From assembly GCA_022496805.1 (NCBI GenBank), contig CM040088.1, positions 15,903,001 through 15,967,000 on the forward strand: DNA of 64,000 nt. Direction: 5' to 3'. This DNA comes from Pohlia nutans. Taxonomy: Eukaryota > Streptophyta > Bryopsida > Bryales > Mniaceae. Both the position numbers and the translations under genes were made by a program. This document shows, piece after piece, positions 44,546 to 56,893 of this stretch (its first letter is position 1; the number at the start of each line of letters is the position of its first letter). The notes beneath the pieces are model-generated. The model ran no database searches, had not been told where the DNA came from, and was given only the letters and a program-made list of their open reading frames with translations.

Positions 44546-46846
44546 CTATGACTTGTTGATTGCCAACTTTGCAAGCAGAGCGGAGCAGTGTTGTTGAATG
44601 ATGTTGTCAGTTGCTGACTCCGACAATGTATTTACCAGTGAAAGCCCTCCTGCCTTGTGCATTGCCTCCACTGCAGGATCTGTACAAGCCCACTCCTTAA
44701 TTAAGATAATATGTACGCATCTTTCTGAAAGATGGAGGCAGTGATTTCTTTTTATGCTATTTTTAGCCAAGTTGCTACATTGAAATCTGGTGGCTAATTT
44801 TCATAAAGGATTTTTGAAAACAGAGAAGAAAAAATTGCCAAACACTATGAAAATATTGAGGTCTAGCAAAATTTTGCCCAAATATTATCTACATATTAAC
44901 ATGTTATTACCAAGTATCACCCCAATATCACATGAGTATTGAAAAAAAACCTGGATACAAGGAAAAATTGGAAAAAAAAATCACTGGATCATGGAGGGTT
45001 CAAAATTACATAAAACATATGCAATGCCAGAGATAAAAAATCACGTACCATAAGGTGCCAGCATTGCCAATGTCGTCAAAGCTTCTCTACGAGTGTCATC
45101 ATCCGAAGCTGATTCAAGCATGCCCATGAGCGCTTTCACACCGCCAGCATCCACTATCCTTTTCCGCTTATCATCTGCAACCTCCAATCAAAACTTCGGT
45201 CAAACTATTCTGTAACATGCAAATGCTGTACATCAATATTGTGCAACCGAAGTGGTTTACGAAAGTCAGTGCATCAAGGCATGTTAACCCCAAAAGGACC
45301 AAGGATTCACGGTTTTTAAATGACAAATTCAATTGATCATATTGTGAAAAACATAATTAAGATGGGACCAAATTTAATATCACCAGAATCAGTGAAGAAC
45401 ATTGCATGTGTTGGTCAAAAAACAAATAAATTTTAACAAAATAAAGCTCACATAGAATCTTCTCAAAATTGCTAAAAACAACACGAGGTCCAATTTGGGC
45501 TTCTTGGTTCTGTAGGAGTTAAGATGGAAGGAATAGAGGGTCAAACAAGTGAGGACTCGATGACAGTGAGTATACTGAGAGAATTCACTACAGGATATTA
45601 AAAGTCATTTTATAATCAAGATTGAGAACTTTAGCTGGATCAGCCTTAGTTGCAGATGTTTATCTTAAAATTCCTGATATCAGTAAGTAGGGGAGACGAA
45701 GTTCAAAAAAATTCGGAGTAGAAACTCACCATCTGTAGCAATCATGGTAAGTCGCGAAGCGCCACTTCGTTTCATAAAAGGATCTTTCACTTTGACCAGC
45801 GAAACAGAATGCCGCACCATATTTTCACCTGTAATTGTGAAAATCCATGTTTGTGATAGAATGCAAATACACTGTGCAACGAGAATTCAACTGGCTAACT
45901 CCCACTCCCATTTCTGTTCAGGCGCTCAATTTTTATACATTTTAGCTATAATATGAAATCTTATTCACTGCAGCATGGAGGAAGGTAAAACACACCCATC
46001 ATGGGCGCCACGTTCATGCCGATGTAAGTCAACATCGCAAGAACTAGTCCTTTCACAACCCAATTCCCCGGTATTATTTCTTTAACTTCTTCTTGGGGCT
46101 CTGGCAGGCTGGCTTGCTGCAAGCCTTTCACAGCAGAGCTGGAATAGTTTCTAAGGAGCACCAAACAGCTCAAAGTCAAGATCAGATTCGTACCAAGCGA
46201 TCCAATGACACTCAAACCTCTCTAATTGCACTGCCTTGTGAAGACCAAGTTCAGTGATATTATGTACACGTGAGAATATTGATATGTAACATTACAGAGA
46301 GAAAAGTATAAAACCCTCGCCTCTAAAACCCTAACCTCTGGACCCTCAAACCCTTCACAGTTAACTCCCTCCAAATTATAAGTTTGTATTGCAACCACTT
46401 GGTATATTAAAAGGTGTGATAGTGCAAATACAACGGGAGTTTTGACTCGTTCGAAAAATTTTGATGCTCCTGTGCAATTAGGGTGTAGAGAAGCCACAAT
46501 CTCAATAAAAAAAATGGATCACTTAAAATCACCAAACTGTACCGTTCAATGCGCACCATTCAAGTGGAACGAAATTCAATTACCTGAAAGACAAGGAAAG
46601 AAAAAGAACAAGGACGATTACAGAGGGGATCCAAAACCCTAAAACAGAAGCACTTAGGAGCGGGTGTGAGACAGACCTGGTGTGGAGGAGGGCCTGGCAA
46701 TGTTGCACTATCGAGGGTTGCGCATTGTCCTCCACGAGGTGCTTGTAGAAAGCAGTGCCGTAGCGATGATGATGCTTGGTGGCGATGTCCGCCGCTCTGC
46801 TCTGCAGATGGCGCAGGAACATGTAGCCATGGCGCGCGGACGCCAT
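44546..46846 (-). CDS. Small membrane-anchored armadillo-like repeat protein, five exons, 250 aa
   Basis: Exons on the minus strand: 46846-46677, 46219-45996, 45828-45730, 45174-45049 and 44679-44546. Every junction is GT-AG and keeps frame (phases 2, 1, 1, 1), and the sum is 251 codons with the stop. The N-terminus (MASARHGYMFLRHLQSRAAD) is basic with few acidic residues, like an organelle presequence. Two hydrophobic stretches follow, about residues 59-80 (VIGSLGTNLILTLSCLVLL) and 111-132 (VVKGLVLAMLTYIGMNVAP). The C-terminal half, from KRKRIVDAGGVKALMGMLES to ALLAKLAINKS, has the GGVxxLxxxL helical pattern of armadillo repeats. Function unknown; mitochondrial or other membrane location is inferred. 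The first intron uses a TTAGAG acceptor, the weakest call. GC-rich leader sequence lies at 46850-47240. Confidence 0.8.
45284..45522. mobile_element. TTAA-flanked MITE, 239 bp, in intron 3 of the ARM-like gene
   Basis: TTAACCCCAAAAGGACCAAG at the left, CTTGGTTCTGTAGGAGTTAA at the right. TTAA lies at 45284-45287 and 45519-45522. It lies between exons 3 and 4 and is the cleanest short-subfamily copy in the window. Confidence 0.85.
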
Positions 46847-47239
46847 GGCTGAAACACCTCGGAATCAAACCCAGGCCCCCAAACCCTAATGCAGCTGCCA
46901 ATTCACAAAGAAATTGAAAACAACGACAAATCCCCCGCCATTTCGCAACCAAAAACCTCCGAAAAGGTGCCAAAAGAATCAGAAAATCATAGCTGAGATG
47001 AAAGGCGCACTCCTGCGCGGTGAAGCCTGTCGTGCCAGTCGCGGGCACGGCCAATCACGGCCCTCCGATCGCCACTACTCATCTAACGGCGGGTGGGATC
47101 CAAGCTGGCAGGCAGGCCACTCGAGACAGCGGGCAGAAAACAAAGGGCGGGCAGGCGGGCGGAATAAAGAGCGGGCTCGGAAAAACACTGCGGGAACACA
47201 GAGGCTGGGATATACGCTGGGTACTTAGAGCCTGATTCC

Positions 47240-48355
47240 ATGGGTTCCTACAAACAAGCTGCTCGTAGTCGTGGAGATTCGCAGGCCCCCTCCCCCATCC
47301 TCCAACTTGATATGGAGCCGTTTTTAGAAAATATTTGTTGCTCATCTGCCTGGGAAGATGATTATGTAAACCCACTCTTAGCACCTACTCATGACTAAGT
47401 TGATTGTTTAAAAACTACAAATGCAATTGATCATATTGTGAGAAATACATTTTAGATGGGATCAAATTTTATATCAATGGAATCCATGTAAAACATTTTA
47501 TGATTTGGTAAAAAAATTAATTAACTCTTTTTTTTAAATTATAAAAAAGAACAAAAACAAAAACAAAAACAAAAGAAATTCTTTAAAGAACCTACTCAAA
47601 ATTGCAAAAAGAAACATGAGGTGGGAACCTAAAAGCATGAAAAACATTTATGTTTGAATATTTTTGGAAGTTGCAGTCGCTTACGTTTTTGAGCGTATGT
47701 TTCTCGTCGTCGTACTATAGTAGAAAATCAATTTTTTTGGTAGCCACTTAGCTAAAATTTGCACAAAAAAATTTCACTGCAATAAAACCATCTACAATTT
47801 TCAATTTCATTTGGGTTTGTTTTCACTCAAATTTATCAATGCATGAAAAATGTGTGGCAACAGGAACCTTCTCCATGGAGTTCATATGCTTGAATGTGTT
47901 GTAATAGATACTTCTACTTTAACTAATGAGCCGAAATTAGTACTTACATAAATGTTCTACTCCTATCTTGCCATGTGATATATAATTGTAATACGTTCTA
48001 TGCCAGCCAGCGAAAAAAATTTTGACAAATTTTCACTAGAATCTTCTTTAATTTTGAGAGTGGCTACTTTTACACTCAGTTTTGTCCTAGAAAAATGGAC
48101 AAAGAAGTAGATGAAATTGTGAAAGTTCTCTCTAAAAAATACTAAAATCGTCAATGTTTAAATGAAAGTGCTTCCTAATAAATAAATTTATGGATGAGTA
48201 TATATATAGATATAGATATATAAACATACATACATACACATGTATGTATGTATGTATGTATGTATGTACGTATGTATGGATGATTCTATCTATTTTTTCC
48301 TTACCTGACTATATTCCATGATGTGTGCCGCTCTTCCAACTGATAAAATTTTTGA
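47240..48355. other. Intergenic repeats: eroded MITE and tetranucleotide microsatellite
   Basis: 47395-47650 carries the TTAA-family interior (ATTGATCATATTGTGAGAAA, ATGGGATCAAATTTTATATC) without clean ends. 48195-48281 has TATA/GATA repeats and (TATG)n, the latter near 48241-48280, preceded by its inverse CATACATACATACACA, making a hairpin. No gene seen. Confidence 0.6.
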
Positions 48356-48943
48356 TTAACCCCTAAACGTACCAGGGTGTCCCTGGAATTGACAATTTGA
48401 GAAAAAGCATTATAAACTACTATTTAGAAGAATATTTTGGAATTGATAGACAAATGAAAGTTCTAGATTTTGAATTTTAGATTCCATCCGTATGGTTTGA
48501 TTCACTAATACTCTCACCGATATTTAATTATAAAATTTGAAAGTTAAAATTAAAAATTCCTTCTAAATTCAATTACAAACAAAATTTTAATATTTTTTGA
48601 GTAAAATTTGTTGGAATGAATTTGAAATGAGATACTCTTAAACGTGGTGATTCTTTGAAATTTTTGTGTTTCTTAAATCTATGACCTCATTTTTGCAAGG
48701 CCACTTTTGAACTACAGTCAATGCAATTTTGGCTTGGTCAACGACTTGACATACTTCTACATTTGTAATTTTAGAAAAATATGTACTCAAGTATGACTAA
48801 ATCCAACCGTTAGATAGGACAACAACTTGGTGAAGAATCTCCGAAAAATTGGATGACTTTCATCCAAGCATTGATGAGAACGTGAGAAGGGTTTGAATCT
48901 GTTAGTCGTCCACTTTCTGGACGCTCTGACGTTTAGGGGTTAA
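48356..48943. mobile_element. TTAA-flanked MITE, 588 bp
   Basis: TTAACCCCTAAACGTACCAG at the left and CTGACGTTTAGGGGTTAA at the right. TTAA lies at 48356-48359 and 48940-48943. The interior GCATTATAAACTACTATTTAGAAG is a diverged form of the 42285 copy. Confidence 0.88.
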
Positions 48944-49267
48944 TGCCAGCTCCTTCAACATTTACCGTAGGTGAAGAGCAGGGTATGTAGATATTATTTC
49001 TAAAACAAATGCCTAAGCATTCGGAGAATTCAAAAAAATAAAAAATAAAATCTTCGTGAATATTCTACTGGTTCATCCTAATCTTTCCAAAATAATTAAA
49101 TATTGGCACATGTGTGTCAATCCTGCCCTCTGGTATTCAATCAACACTTCTTCACTGTTGTATTGGCACCCTTTGGAAATAATCAGCCTTGGAATTACTT
49201 CTCCACTAACCAGGATCAATCAGCTGTTCATGTTATGAAAGAGACGTATGAAGAGGTGAGATTCAAA

Positions 49268-49824
49268 TTAACCCCTAAACGTCCAACCGTTCAGAAACAG
49301 TTTTCTCATCCGTCATTGACTTTTGGCAGCCTGGGTTTTTTACTATATATTTTATGGGAAGTTAGCTTCATGCATGTGTGATCTGGTTAAAAAGGGAATG
49401 ATTTGTGAAATTTTTATGCCTCATTTTATGTTGTAGTAATTCATCCAAAATTTCAAAGATTTCAGTGTAAAAGTGCTCTTAAAAAAGCCAACTCATAAAA
49501 TTAAGCAACCAAAAAATCTCCAAAAATCACTACACTTAGAGTACTACATTTCAACCAATCATAACAAATTTCATGTACAACTTATCAATATCTTATTCGT
49601 AATCAAATTTCAACAGAATTTCAATTTCAAGTTTCAGATTTTATACAAAAGTATTTGATGATAGCAATCGTTGATCTATCTATGTGGATAGAATCTAAAA
49701 TTTATAATGTACAACTTTTATTCATACATCAAGTGCAAAATACCCTAGCCTCTAGGTTGCATTTTAAGATGCATCTTTGCAAAACTTCCAAATTTGAAGA
49801 AGGGTGAGGACGTTTAGGGGTTAA
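49268..49824. mobile_element. TTAA-flanked MITE, 557 bp, opposite orientation to 42285
   Basis: TTAACCCCTAAACGTCCAAC at the left and GAGGACGTTTAGGGGTTAA at the right. TTAA lies at 49268-49271 and 49821-49824. The inside is the inverse of the 42285 copy (TCATCCGTCATTGACTTTTG corresponds to its right end). Confidence 0.88.
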
Positions 49825-49962
49825 GTGGGGTAAACAACTTCTACATTGAAAAATTCATAACAATTACATGTCTTATCCAAAAAATCCTTTTTTTCCTTGT
49901 AAAATTATCGTACTACAAAATATTTTACCTTGAATAAATTTCCCCCAACTGTGCAACATTAC

Positions 49963-51030
49963 TTAACCCCTAAACACTCAAAGGACCTTTTTTTGGTCGC
50001 TACTTGAATCTAATGGGCTCCTGGGAAAAATGTTTTTGAAATAATAAAAATATTTTAAAATACTACATCAAGTCTGCTTTTCAACACAATATGAATTATG
50101 TCAATCCGAGTTAAACTCCACCCGGGAGAAATTTTCAAAGTGGATCACCTCAACATTGTCTTAGTGTTATAAACTTTGCTTTTTGGAGAAAGTAATGATG
50201 TTATAAACTCCATCGTTTGTTTTGCTTTTTGAAGTTTACAATAGATAAACCAACTTTAACCAATTATGCTAAATTTTTAACTCTAAAAGTGAAAATTATA
50301 ATTTATACAAATTTTCAAAGGTTAATGCTTTTAAATTCATGAAATGCCAAAATGGCAATATAAAATGTTATAGTGGTGCTCCATATTTTCAAAATTCATC
50401 CACATATTGGATAGAGAATATCACATCAAAAGATATCACATATTCATAAAAACAATTCATCCACAACTTGGCGATTTCATTCAAGATATTCTTTTTTATT
50501 TGAAGTTTTTTGGCGAAAAACTTCATGGTTTTTGACCATTTTTTAGCTAGATTTTTTTCTAGTGCAATCTGGCACTATTTCACCCAAAAAATAACCTTGT
50601 TCTGAACCCATTTCTGAAAGAAAATATCTGAAATGTATACCCACCAGTGGTTGCTATCTTCAAATTTCGTGTTGAAAATTGAGATCCCAACTTGATTTAG
50701 GAAGACTTATTGCTCACTATAATGCTCGAGATTGATATTTTGCTTCTAAATACCAACCATACTCCTTTTATCTTGCGCAATTTAGGTCTGGACTTGTTTT
50801 CCAAGTTTGAACTAGTGGGCTTGCTCTAATACCTTATTTCCAAATAGAAACATGGTTGGTAGTGCCCTTTGTATTTGATCTAGGGCTAGCCTTCTACAAA
50901 TCCTACAAAATTAGTCCAAATACAGTAACTCCATGGATATCCATATGAGACATATTATTATCTCATATTAAATCTCTAGATACTTTTAGTTCTTGATTGT
51001 ATTTTACATTTTATGTGAATGTTTGAATGT
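49963..51030. other. AT-rich intergenic with one TTAACCCC end; no gene seen
   Basis: TTAACCCCTAAACACTCAAAGGACC at 49963 looks like one end of the TTAA MITE family, but no matching right end was found in the next kilobase, so it is either truncated or interrupted. The remainder has no open frames or repeats I can support. Confidence 0.4.
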
Positions 51031-51034
51031 TTTG

Positions 51035-51180
51035 AAATAAGAGAGAGGGGCGAGTAGTCCTAACCACTGGTCCTTTGTCTTGTGGGCATCGAATCAAGGG
51101 TGGGTCGAACATATACTTTATTCTTGCCGGCTTGTGAAAGAGACAGGAGCTCATCTTCTTCTTCTTTTGAAATGAGATTG
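51035..51180 (+). repeat. LINE 3'-end fragment, + orientation
   Basis: GTCCTTTGTCTTGTGGGCATC, then TACTTTATTCTTGCCGGC and a (TCT)n-like tail match the terminal 3' block of LINE A (8700-8800) with substitutions. It is a short 5'-truncated, old insertion. Confidence 0.6.
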
Positions 51181-51739
51181 TAGAATAAAACCTAGGGTCA
51201 ATTTATAGTATACTTATGTTCAATACTTTGAAAATTCATAACTTATTAATTCATTGTCCAAATAATGCATGCTAAAGTACAATAGAATTCTCTTGCCAAT
51301 AAGACCCAATTAAAATAATACCTGTTTAACAATAGTACCCATGATTGCCATCAGTGACGATCAGTGATCTCAGAACCATTTTATGACATTTAGCATAGGG
51401 TGCTACCTCCCACATAAATGGTAGATACTTTTGCTACCTTGTGAATGTACTATTCACGATACCTCTATAATATCCGGCAATACCCTTGATATATTAAGGT
51501 GATACCATGATGATATCCGCAGAATATTGCTAAATATTTATAACATGATGCTAAATATTTATTTAAGTTGCTAAATATTTATAACATGATGAGCATTCTC
51601 GCTACATTTTAAAAAAAAAATCATTTTCTTTCTTTGTATATTTAGTAGCCCCATTTTTTTGGGTAGAAATCCAGCTAATTTTAGCCAGTTTTGAGATCAC
51701 TGGTGACGATTATGGGTGCACATACCTTCCAAGTTCCAA

Positions 51740-52620
51740 CGGCTGGGAATGCCCAAGTTCCAACGGCTCGTATGGGTTCGTTCTGCCCAGAGTTTTGAAC
51801 AATGATCCATTCATTTAGGGTTTATACATTTGAGGTTTCGGAGAAGACGGAGGCCTTCGTGTTCAAATTGTTCTCCTCGATTCATTTATCCCATGGCATT
51901 CGCTGCTAAGGTGTGATTCGATTGATTCTTTAGGGTTTGGGGACGGTGTTGATCACCTTTTTAGTGATTGTTAACACTGGGTTAGGGTTTCGAGGTAATC
52001 TGTGCAAAATGGTCGCGGTTCGGGAACGATGGAGCATATCATGGTGAAAGCCGAGGTCACGGAGTCGTATTAGAACCAAGTGAGTGGCGATAAATTCTTT
52101 ACAGTACTTGCGATGCCTACGTTTCGTTGTTGTAATCGATGAGGTGAGTTTGCAAGCTGTTTACATGATACTTCGCAGAATACATGGAGGGACTTACATG
52201 GAGGGACACACATGGATTATATCTTTGAAAGGAGGAAGCCACCGTTACTGGGATGTGCGATCTTCTGCCGCGCGTCAAAAGACTCATTCGCGAGGTTCGG
52301 CAATGGCCCGACCGAGTTTGTTTTGTGTTTTTCGGTTTGGCACGGATTTCTTGAGGCGACGGAGCTCACCTTGACAGCGTGGTTTATTCGTACCGGTATT
52401 GCCAAAGTTGGCAACCCTCTGAGACACTGTCTGGGTAACTACATTTTGAACGGCACGGTTCTTCGAATCGTGGAACCTTGAATTTGGTGGAATGGAGGAG
52501 ATGAGCTGAACCACTAGCTGCAGCATCTGATTGATGAACGTCAGACTGAGCGCCGGAGAGTCTGGAATTGAGAGGCACTGCTTAGGAATTGCCAACTGGA
52601 CTGGAAGTGACGTATGCTTT
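51740..52620 (+). other. GC-richer, possibly transcribed region; product not identified
   Basis: CTTTAGGGTTTGGGG and GGGTTAGGGTTTCGAGG are plant leader-like words. ATGGCATTCGCTGCTAAG followed by GTGTGATT (51894-51912) could be a short first exon with a donor. A frame at 52212-52481 is open but unlike any protein I know, and both strands have similar frames. It could be a pseudogene or a non-coding transcript next to the tRNA pair. Confidence 0.25.
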
Positions 52621-52774
52621 TCAGTTGCAAGGAAAGAGAGACGTTACTAGTTGTACTAATTCATTTAAATTGTGTCCACGTGAGTGTCGAGGTATCTGCC
52701 GCTAGCGGGGTTTCTGGGGTTTCTGAGGTTTCTGGGGGCTCTGCTCATACTCGTAGTGCATTTCTAATACCTGT

Positions 52775-52848
52775 GCCTAATTAGCTCAGCTGGTTAGAGC
52801 GTCGTGCTAATAACGCGAAGGTCACAGGTTCGAGACCTGTATTGGGCA
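52775..52848 (+). tRNA. tRNA-Ile(AAU), copy 1
   Basis: 74 nt. The 7-bp acceptor stem GCCTAAT pairs with ATTGGGC (one T-G wobble), with discriminator A. The D arm contains TAGCTCAGCTGG (A box), the anticodon AAT is at 52809-52811 in loop CTAATAA, and the T arm is ACAGGTTCGAGACCTGT (B box GGTTCGAGACC). No intron. The AAU anticodon becomes IAU and reads AUU, AUC and AUA. The first T-run of four is about 38 bp downstream (52886). Confidence 0.95.
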
Positions 52849-52973
52849 ATTTGCAACGCAGCCGTTGAAGTCGTCGGCAAAGCAGTTTTGCAAGACAGTC
52901 AGCGATGGTTTTTTTTTTTCTTTCGTGTTTCTGCGGGAATTGCACATGTCCGCAGTATTCCACGAATGTCAAT

Positions 52974-53047
52974 GCCTAATTAGCTCAGCTGGTTAGAGCG
53001 TCGTGCTAATAACGCGAAGGTCACAGGTTCGAGACCTGTAATGGGCA
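52974..53047 (+). tRNA. tRNA-Ile(AAU), copy 2
   Basis: Identical to copy 1 except at the 3' acceptor strand (AATGGGC instead of ATTGGGC), which leaves one A-A mismatch at pair 6-67. Anticodon AAT is at 53008-53010. TTTT follows immediately at 53048-53051 as a pol III terminator. The 199-bp spacing and similar downstream sequence (GCAGCCG...GGCA...GACAGTC) show a local tandem duplication. Confidence 0.93.
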
Positions 53048-53051
53048 TTTT

Positions 53052-53930
53052 GCATTGCAGCCGATGCAATTTTCGGCATGGCAATTTTGCGAGACAGTCG
53101 GCAATGGATTTTGTTTTTTGTTTTGTTTTTCCGAATGTCAGTTTTATTGAGACTCTTGTGCTGTTCTCCATGGACATTCTTAGCTCTTACCGACAAGTCA
53201 AACTGGAGAACACAATGAAAGTCTCGGATTGATAACAATCCTTGTCGGTATGACAAAGCACACACGAAGAATGGAGACAATGTATCATTCCGACGTGTGA
53301 GGTGGTAGAATTCTACTAATAAGAGGTGTTAGGGTACATGATTTTTCAAAAGGAAATCTGGACACATTTTAAATGTAGCAGCCAGCCGGAGCTAGTACGT
53401 TGCTTCTCAGCAATGCCATGAATCAACGGCCTAAAACATACAGTTTTGGAAAATTGACACCCCTTCTATTGTGCTGGCGTTGATCTCGGCGCTCTTCTTG
53501 CAGCACTGAATTGCCATTTATATTCGATTCCCAGTTGGCAAGAGTCGGTAGCTAGAGATGCTTAATTTGTCAATGCGATTGAATCTGTTGCATTTGGGTC
53601 TCTCTTTAATTCACACAATTTGCAAGTTCAGAGCTGCATTCGATGCACACCAGGCCGTGTAGTCAGTCGATTAGATGGGTTACACGTCTGTTACTGTAGT
53701 GCTTGCAACTCTTACATTGTTACAATGTTGCCTGCAGCTTACATGTCGAAGTGTCCTGCGTCATCTTCGCCTCCTGGAGTTCCAACGCGTACTCTTCCAA
53801 CTCCTGCTAGCACTGGTTTTTGAGTTAAGTACAGACTGAATGGTTTTGAATCGGGGTACACTAGTGCAATCAGCATTAGGATGTTGGAGGTTCAAACCAC
53901 ATTCCAATGTTGTTTCTTCAACATGGACTA
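53052..53930. other. No supported gene
   Basis: Open frames antisense to the tRNAs and short plus-strand frames (for example 53620-53823) show no recognisable motif or splice logic. GGAGGTTCAAACCAC near 53886 resembles a B box, but no tRNA fold was found. Confidence 0.3.
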
Positions 53931-54026
53931 GGTAATTCAAAAGCAGGCAAGACTTTGGGGTATAACCGCAGGTGAGGACCTACCAAGCCACGGCAGTGGC
54001 GAGGTCTTGCCTGCTTTTGAATTACC
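53931..54026. repeat. Perfect 23-bp inverted repeat with 50-bp loop
   Basis: GGTAATTCAAAAGCAGGCAA plus GAC at 53931-53953 is exactly inverted at 54004-54026. The loop is GC-rich (ACCGCAGGTGAGGACC...CACGGCAGTGG). No obvious target duplication. Perfect arms suggest recent origin or selection; it could be a tiny MITE or a small-RNA precursor. Confidence 0.85.
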
Positions 54027-54601
54027 GGACATAATCTCAATGCAAGCCACTTCGAGCCATTGGATCTCACGATCAATGTGGTAGTTGAACAAAAAAGCAA
54101 AGAAAAAAGTGAAGTTGAGCATGTAGAGTCCAAACAGTGAGTCAGGCTTGCTTCTTGGTGAAGAGTTAATGCTACCTGCTAAGAGGTTAAGGCTCTCTAG
54201 CATTATCAGTTCTAATCCCTCTCCTCTAGTCCAATGGTATCTTGACACAATGGCAAGAAGAGGCTGCATTGAGATTATGTTTCAACATGGTGTTTGCACA
54301 TGTACTTTTTTAATGCTGTTGCAATTGGCACGTTTAGGATCAATCAGAAGCTCGGTCTGTGCGACCCCCATTGACCGGTGTTGTAACAGCTTCTTCTACG
54401 CTTGTGGGAGGTCTTAAAGGAGCGACTATGCTGGGGTTCATCTTGGTCACTTGCTTTGTGACTCTTCTCAGATAGAGTTCGTGTGAACTTGAAGGCTGCT
54501 CCTCTTTGATTATGGATTAAATTGCAGCAGCTTGTTCCTCCATCAAGCATGTGGAAGGATTTCATTCAATCTGGAAGAGGTAAAACATGTCTTTACATAT
54601 A

Positions 54602-54607
<6 letters not shown>

Positions 54608-54694
<87 letters not shown>
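54608..54694. repeat. (TA)n microsatellite, about 80 bp
   Basis: Preceded by ATGTGTGTATATGTG and followed by TGTTCTTAAATAATT. Both strands appear open as alternating Tyr-Ile, an artefact. Confidence 0.98.
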
Positions 54695-54697
<3 letters not shown>

Positions 54698-54699
54698 CT

Positions 54700-55091
54700 T
54701 AAATAATTATCCTTAACTTTAGTTATATTCGCTCTTACATCATGCTTTCTCACAAACTAGTCTTCTCAAAATTACCCTAGTTGCACGCTCCTTCAGAGGT
54801 CTCACTCCAAATGAATCAGCTCTACTACTATTTGAATGCCTGCAGGTTCTTTGGAGGAATTACTGTATGCGCAGGGTGGTCTAATTCAGGCTTTGGTGAT
54901 TCTGTTCGGCTGGAAACTGGCAGATTCATTTGGCTTTAATTTGGCTGAAGATCGATCATCATGTACAAAAGAATGCGCCATCTTTTACTTGGAATTTTTC
55001 ATATTCAACGTCTTGTAAGTAAGTTCATTTGTTGTTGATGGGCTATGGCGTGCTTTATTTGAATTTACCATAAACGTCAGCTTAGAAATAG
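54700..55091. other. No supported gene
   Basis: One 60-codon plus-strand frame (54836-55018) begins after CTGCAG and has a hydrophobic C-terminus, but no partner exon or motif was found. Confidence 0.3.
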
Positions 55092-55638
55092 TTAACTCAT
55101 TAAGGACTCATAAAGGACATGCAGCTTTTCTTAATTTTGAGGGTCATTTTCAAATTTTCTTTTGATTTTTTTGAGAAATTTCTGTGTGTACATTATAGTG
55201 TAAGCCAAAATGAAGCAAAACATGTAATTTATTACCTTAGTTGATCAAATTAGCAACTTTTTCATTGTTACAAAGTAGGTTATCAAAAAGTGCTTCGGAG
55301 ACCATTTTTTGGATTCTGGATGATAGAATAAACCTAAAATTAGAAATTTAAAAGACCAAAAGAATGAAATATTCATTTAAAAAACTTTGAAAAAAATAAA
55401 TAACGTAATTGGACAAAACCTCATGGAATTATGCATGGTAAAAGATATGCAAATTTTTTATGTGTATATTTCAGTTAATATTGATTGTTTTAAAAAATAA
55501 ACAACTCCAATAGATGGGTTGGGAAATTTTGGAGGGGGATAACTTTTTTTTTTTTGCTAATAACATCATTTTGGAGCTCCAAATACAATTTTTTGACCAA
55601 AAAGCCCTTTGAAGGCGTCTTTGTCCTCTAAGGGGTAA
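55092..55638. mobile_element. TTAA-type MITE, about 547 bp, eroded ends
   Basis: Left TTAACTCATTAAGGACTCATAAAGGAC and right GTCCTCTAAGGGGTAAT. The interior TACATTATAGTGTAAGCCAAAATG and CAAAATGTAATC words are also found in the ERF intron (40890-40930), which therefore may hold a fragment of this family. Confidence 0.65.
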
Positions 55639-55669
55639 TTGTCACCGTCTCTTTATGATATGAAATTGG

Positions 55670-55800
55670 GACTTGAGTATATATATAGAACTCCGGTACT
55701 ACAATCGGCGTGAATAAAGAGTCAGTTCGTCCGTAAGAGTGTTGTTGGTAGGCCCCATGGCCTAGACAAACTCTTCTTTGGAATATTGCCACCTTTTGGT
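55670..55800 (-). repeat. LINE 3'-end fragment, - orientation
   Basis: AACTCCGGTACTACAATCGGCGTGAATAAAGAGTCAGTTCGTC resembles the LINE B end at 8920-8975 (AACTCCGGTCC...GGCGTGAATAAAGTGTCCGTTCGT). It is preceded by TATATATATAG as a possible tail. Confidence 0.7.
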
Positions 55801-56893
55801 GGTGGGACTCTATAAATTACAATCTACCTACTGTAAGTTATATAAATGCAATATATTAGTCCTAAATATAATAAATGAATACAATTATGTCATTTTCTAC
55901 CTGGTAATGATATAGGTTATTGTACAAGATATTTATGATGACTCAGTGTTTAGATGCGAATTTTTTAAATATTGCAGTTGGGGATATTTGTACACCTATA
56001 TGTGGATATACTTAGAAATATTGTTTCGTGTCGATAGTTGGTTAATTGTGAGTTCAAGTTCGATTTCTTTGGTTGGATTTGAGTGGCGCGTGATATTTAG
56101 TTGGTATTGATATCCAGCAGAGGATGTTATTTGGGAACCTTGAGGTTGTGACATGAACTTGTTTATATTTAGGTATAGACAACGGTGTTATCGTTGTGAG
56201 CTAAAGTTACGTTTGATGCAGAGATTATAAGTGCACCCCGTCTCCTTTTATTGTTTGTATAATTTGATTTGTGTTGGTGTGGTGTCTTGATTTGTTTTAC
56301 TGGTAGTTTGCTTTAGTTGGTATTTATTTATTTTTTCAAGGTTTTGTGGTTCCTAGAGGTGGCGTGAGGCGAGCTAGTTAAGATCTTCCTTGGGAGTTGA
56401 TCGATAATGATCATCTAATGTTGGTGGTTCGTCATGCTCCACGTCGTCGATCATGGTCTGAGTTAATGTGGGAACGACTAGTGGAGAGAGATTTAAATTC
56501 GGCTTTACGCACTACTAGAAAATTCAGCGTCCAAATCAACAGAGAAGAGTTGATAGTTTCTGTTGATTCGGTCGCGTTGTTCCGATCATCCATCAACAGA
56601 AATCTGTTGATTTTTTCTATTGATTTGGTCAAATAAAAAAATGAAAACTTAGAAAAAAAGAAAAAGAAAAAAACATTTTTTTCGCTGTCCGGATTTTTCG
56701 GGCAAAAATCCCTTTTTTTTGGCTGTCCGGCACTTCCAGGCAGCCAAGCTATATACACACGATTGCCACTCGGGTTTGATTTCGAGACCTCATACTTATG
56801 ACTCTATTCACTAACCAATTCACCACCACGAGAATTTGATGAACAATGCATGATTTTTTCCTTACATATACACTTACTATTCCGTGTTTTCAA

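Noticed and set aside
52781..53280. Minus-strand frames ending in LLARRSNQLS
   Set aside because: They are antisense to the two tRNA genes, a common false ORF.
54522..54753. Frames of alternating Tyr-Ile
   Set aside because: Pure (TA)n microsatellite.
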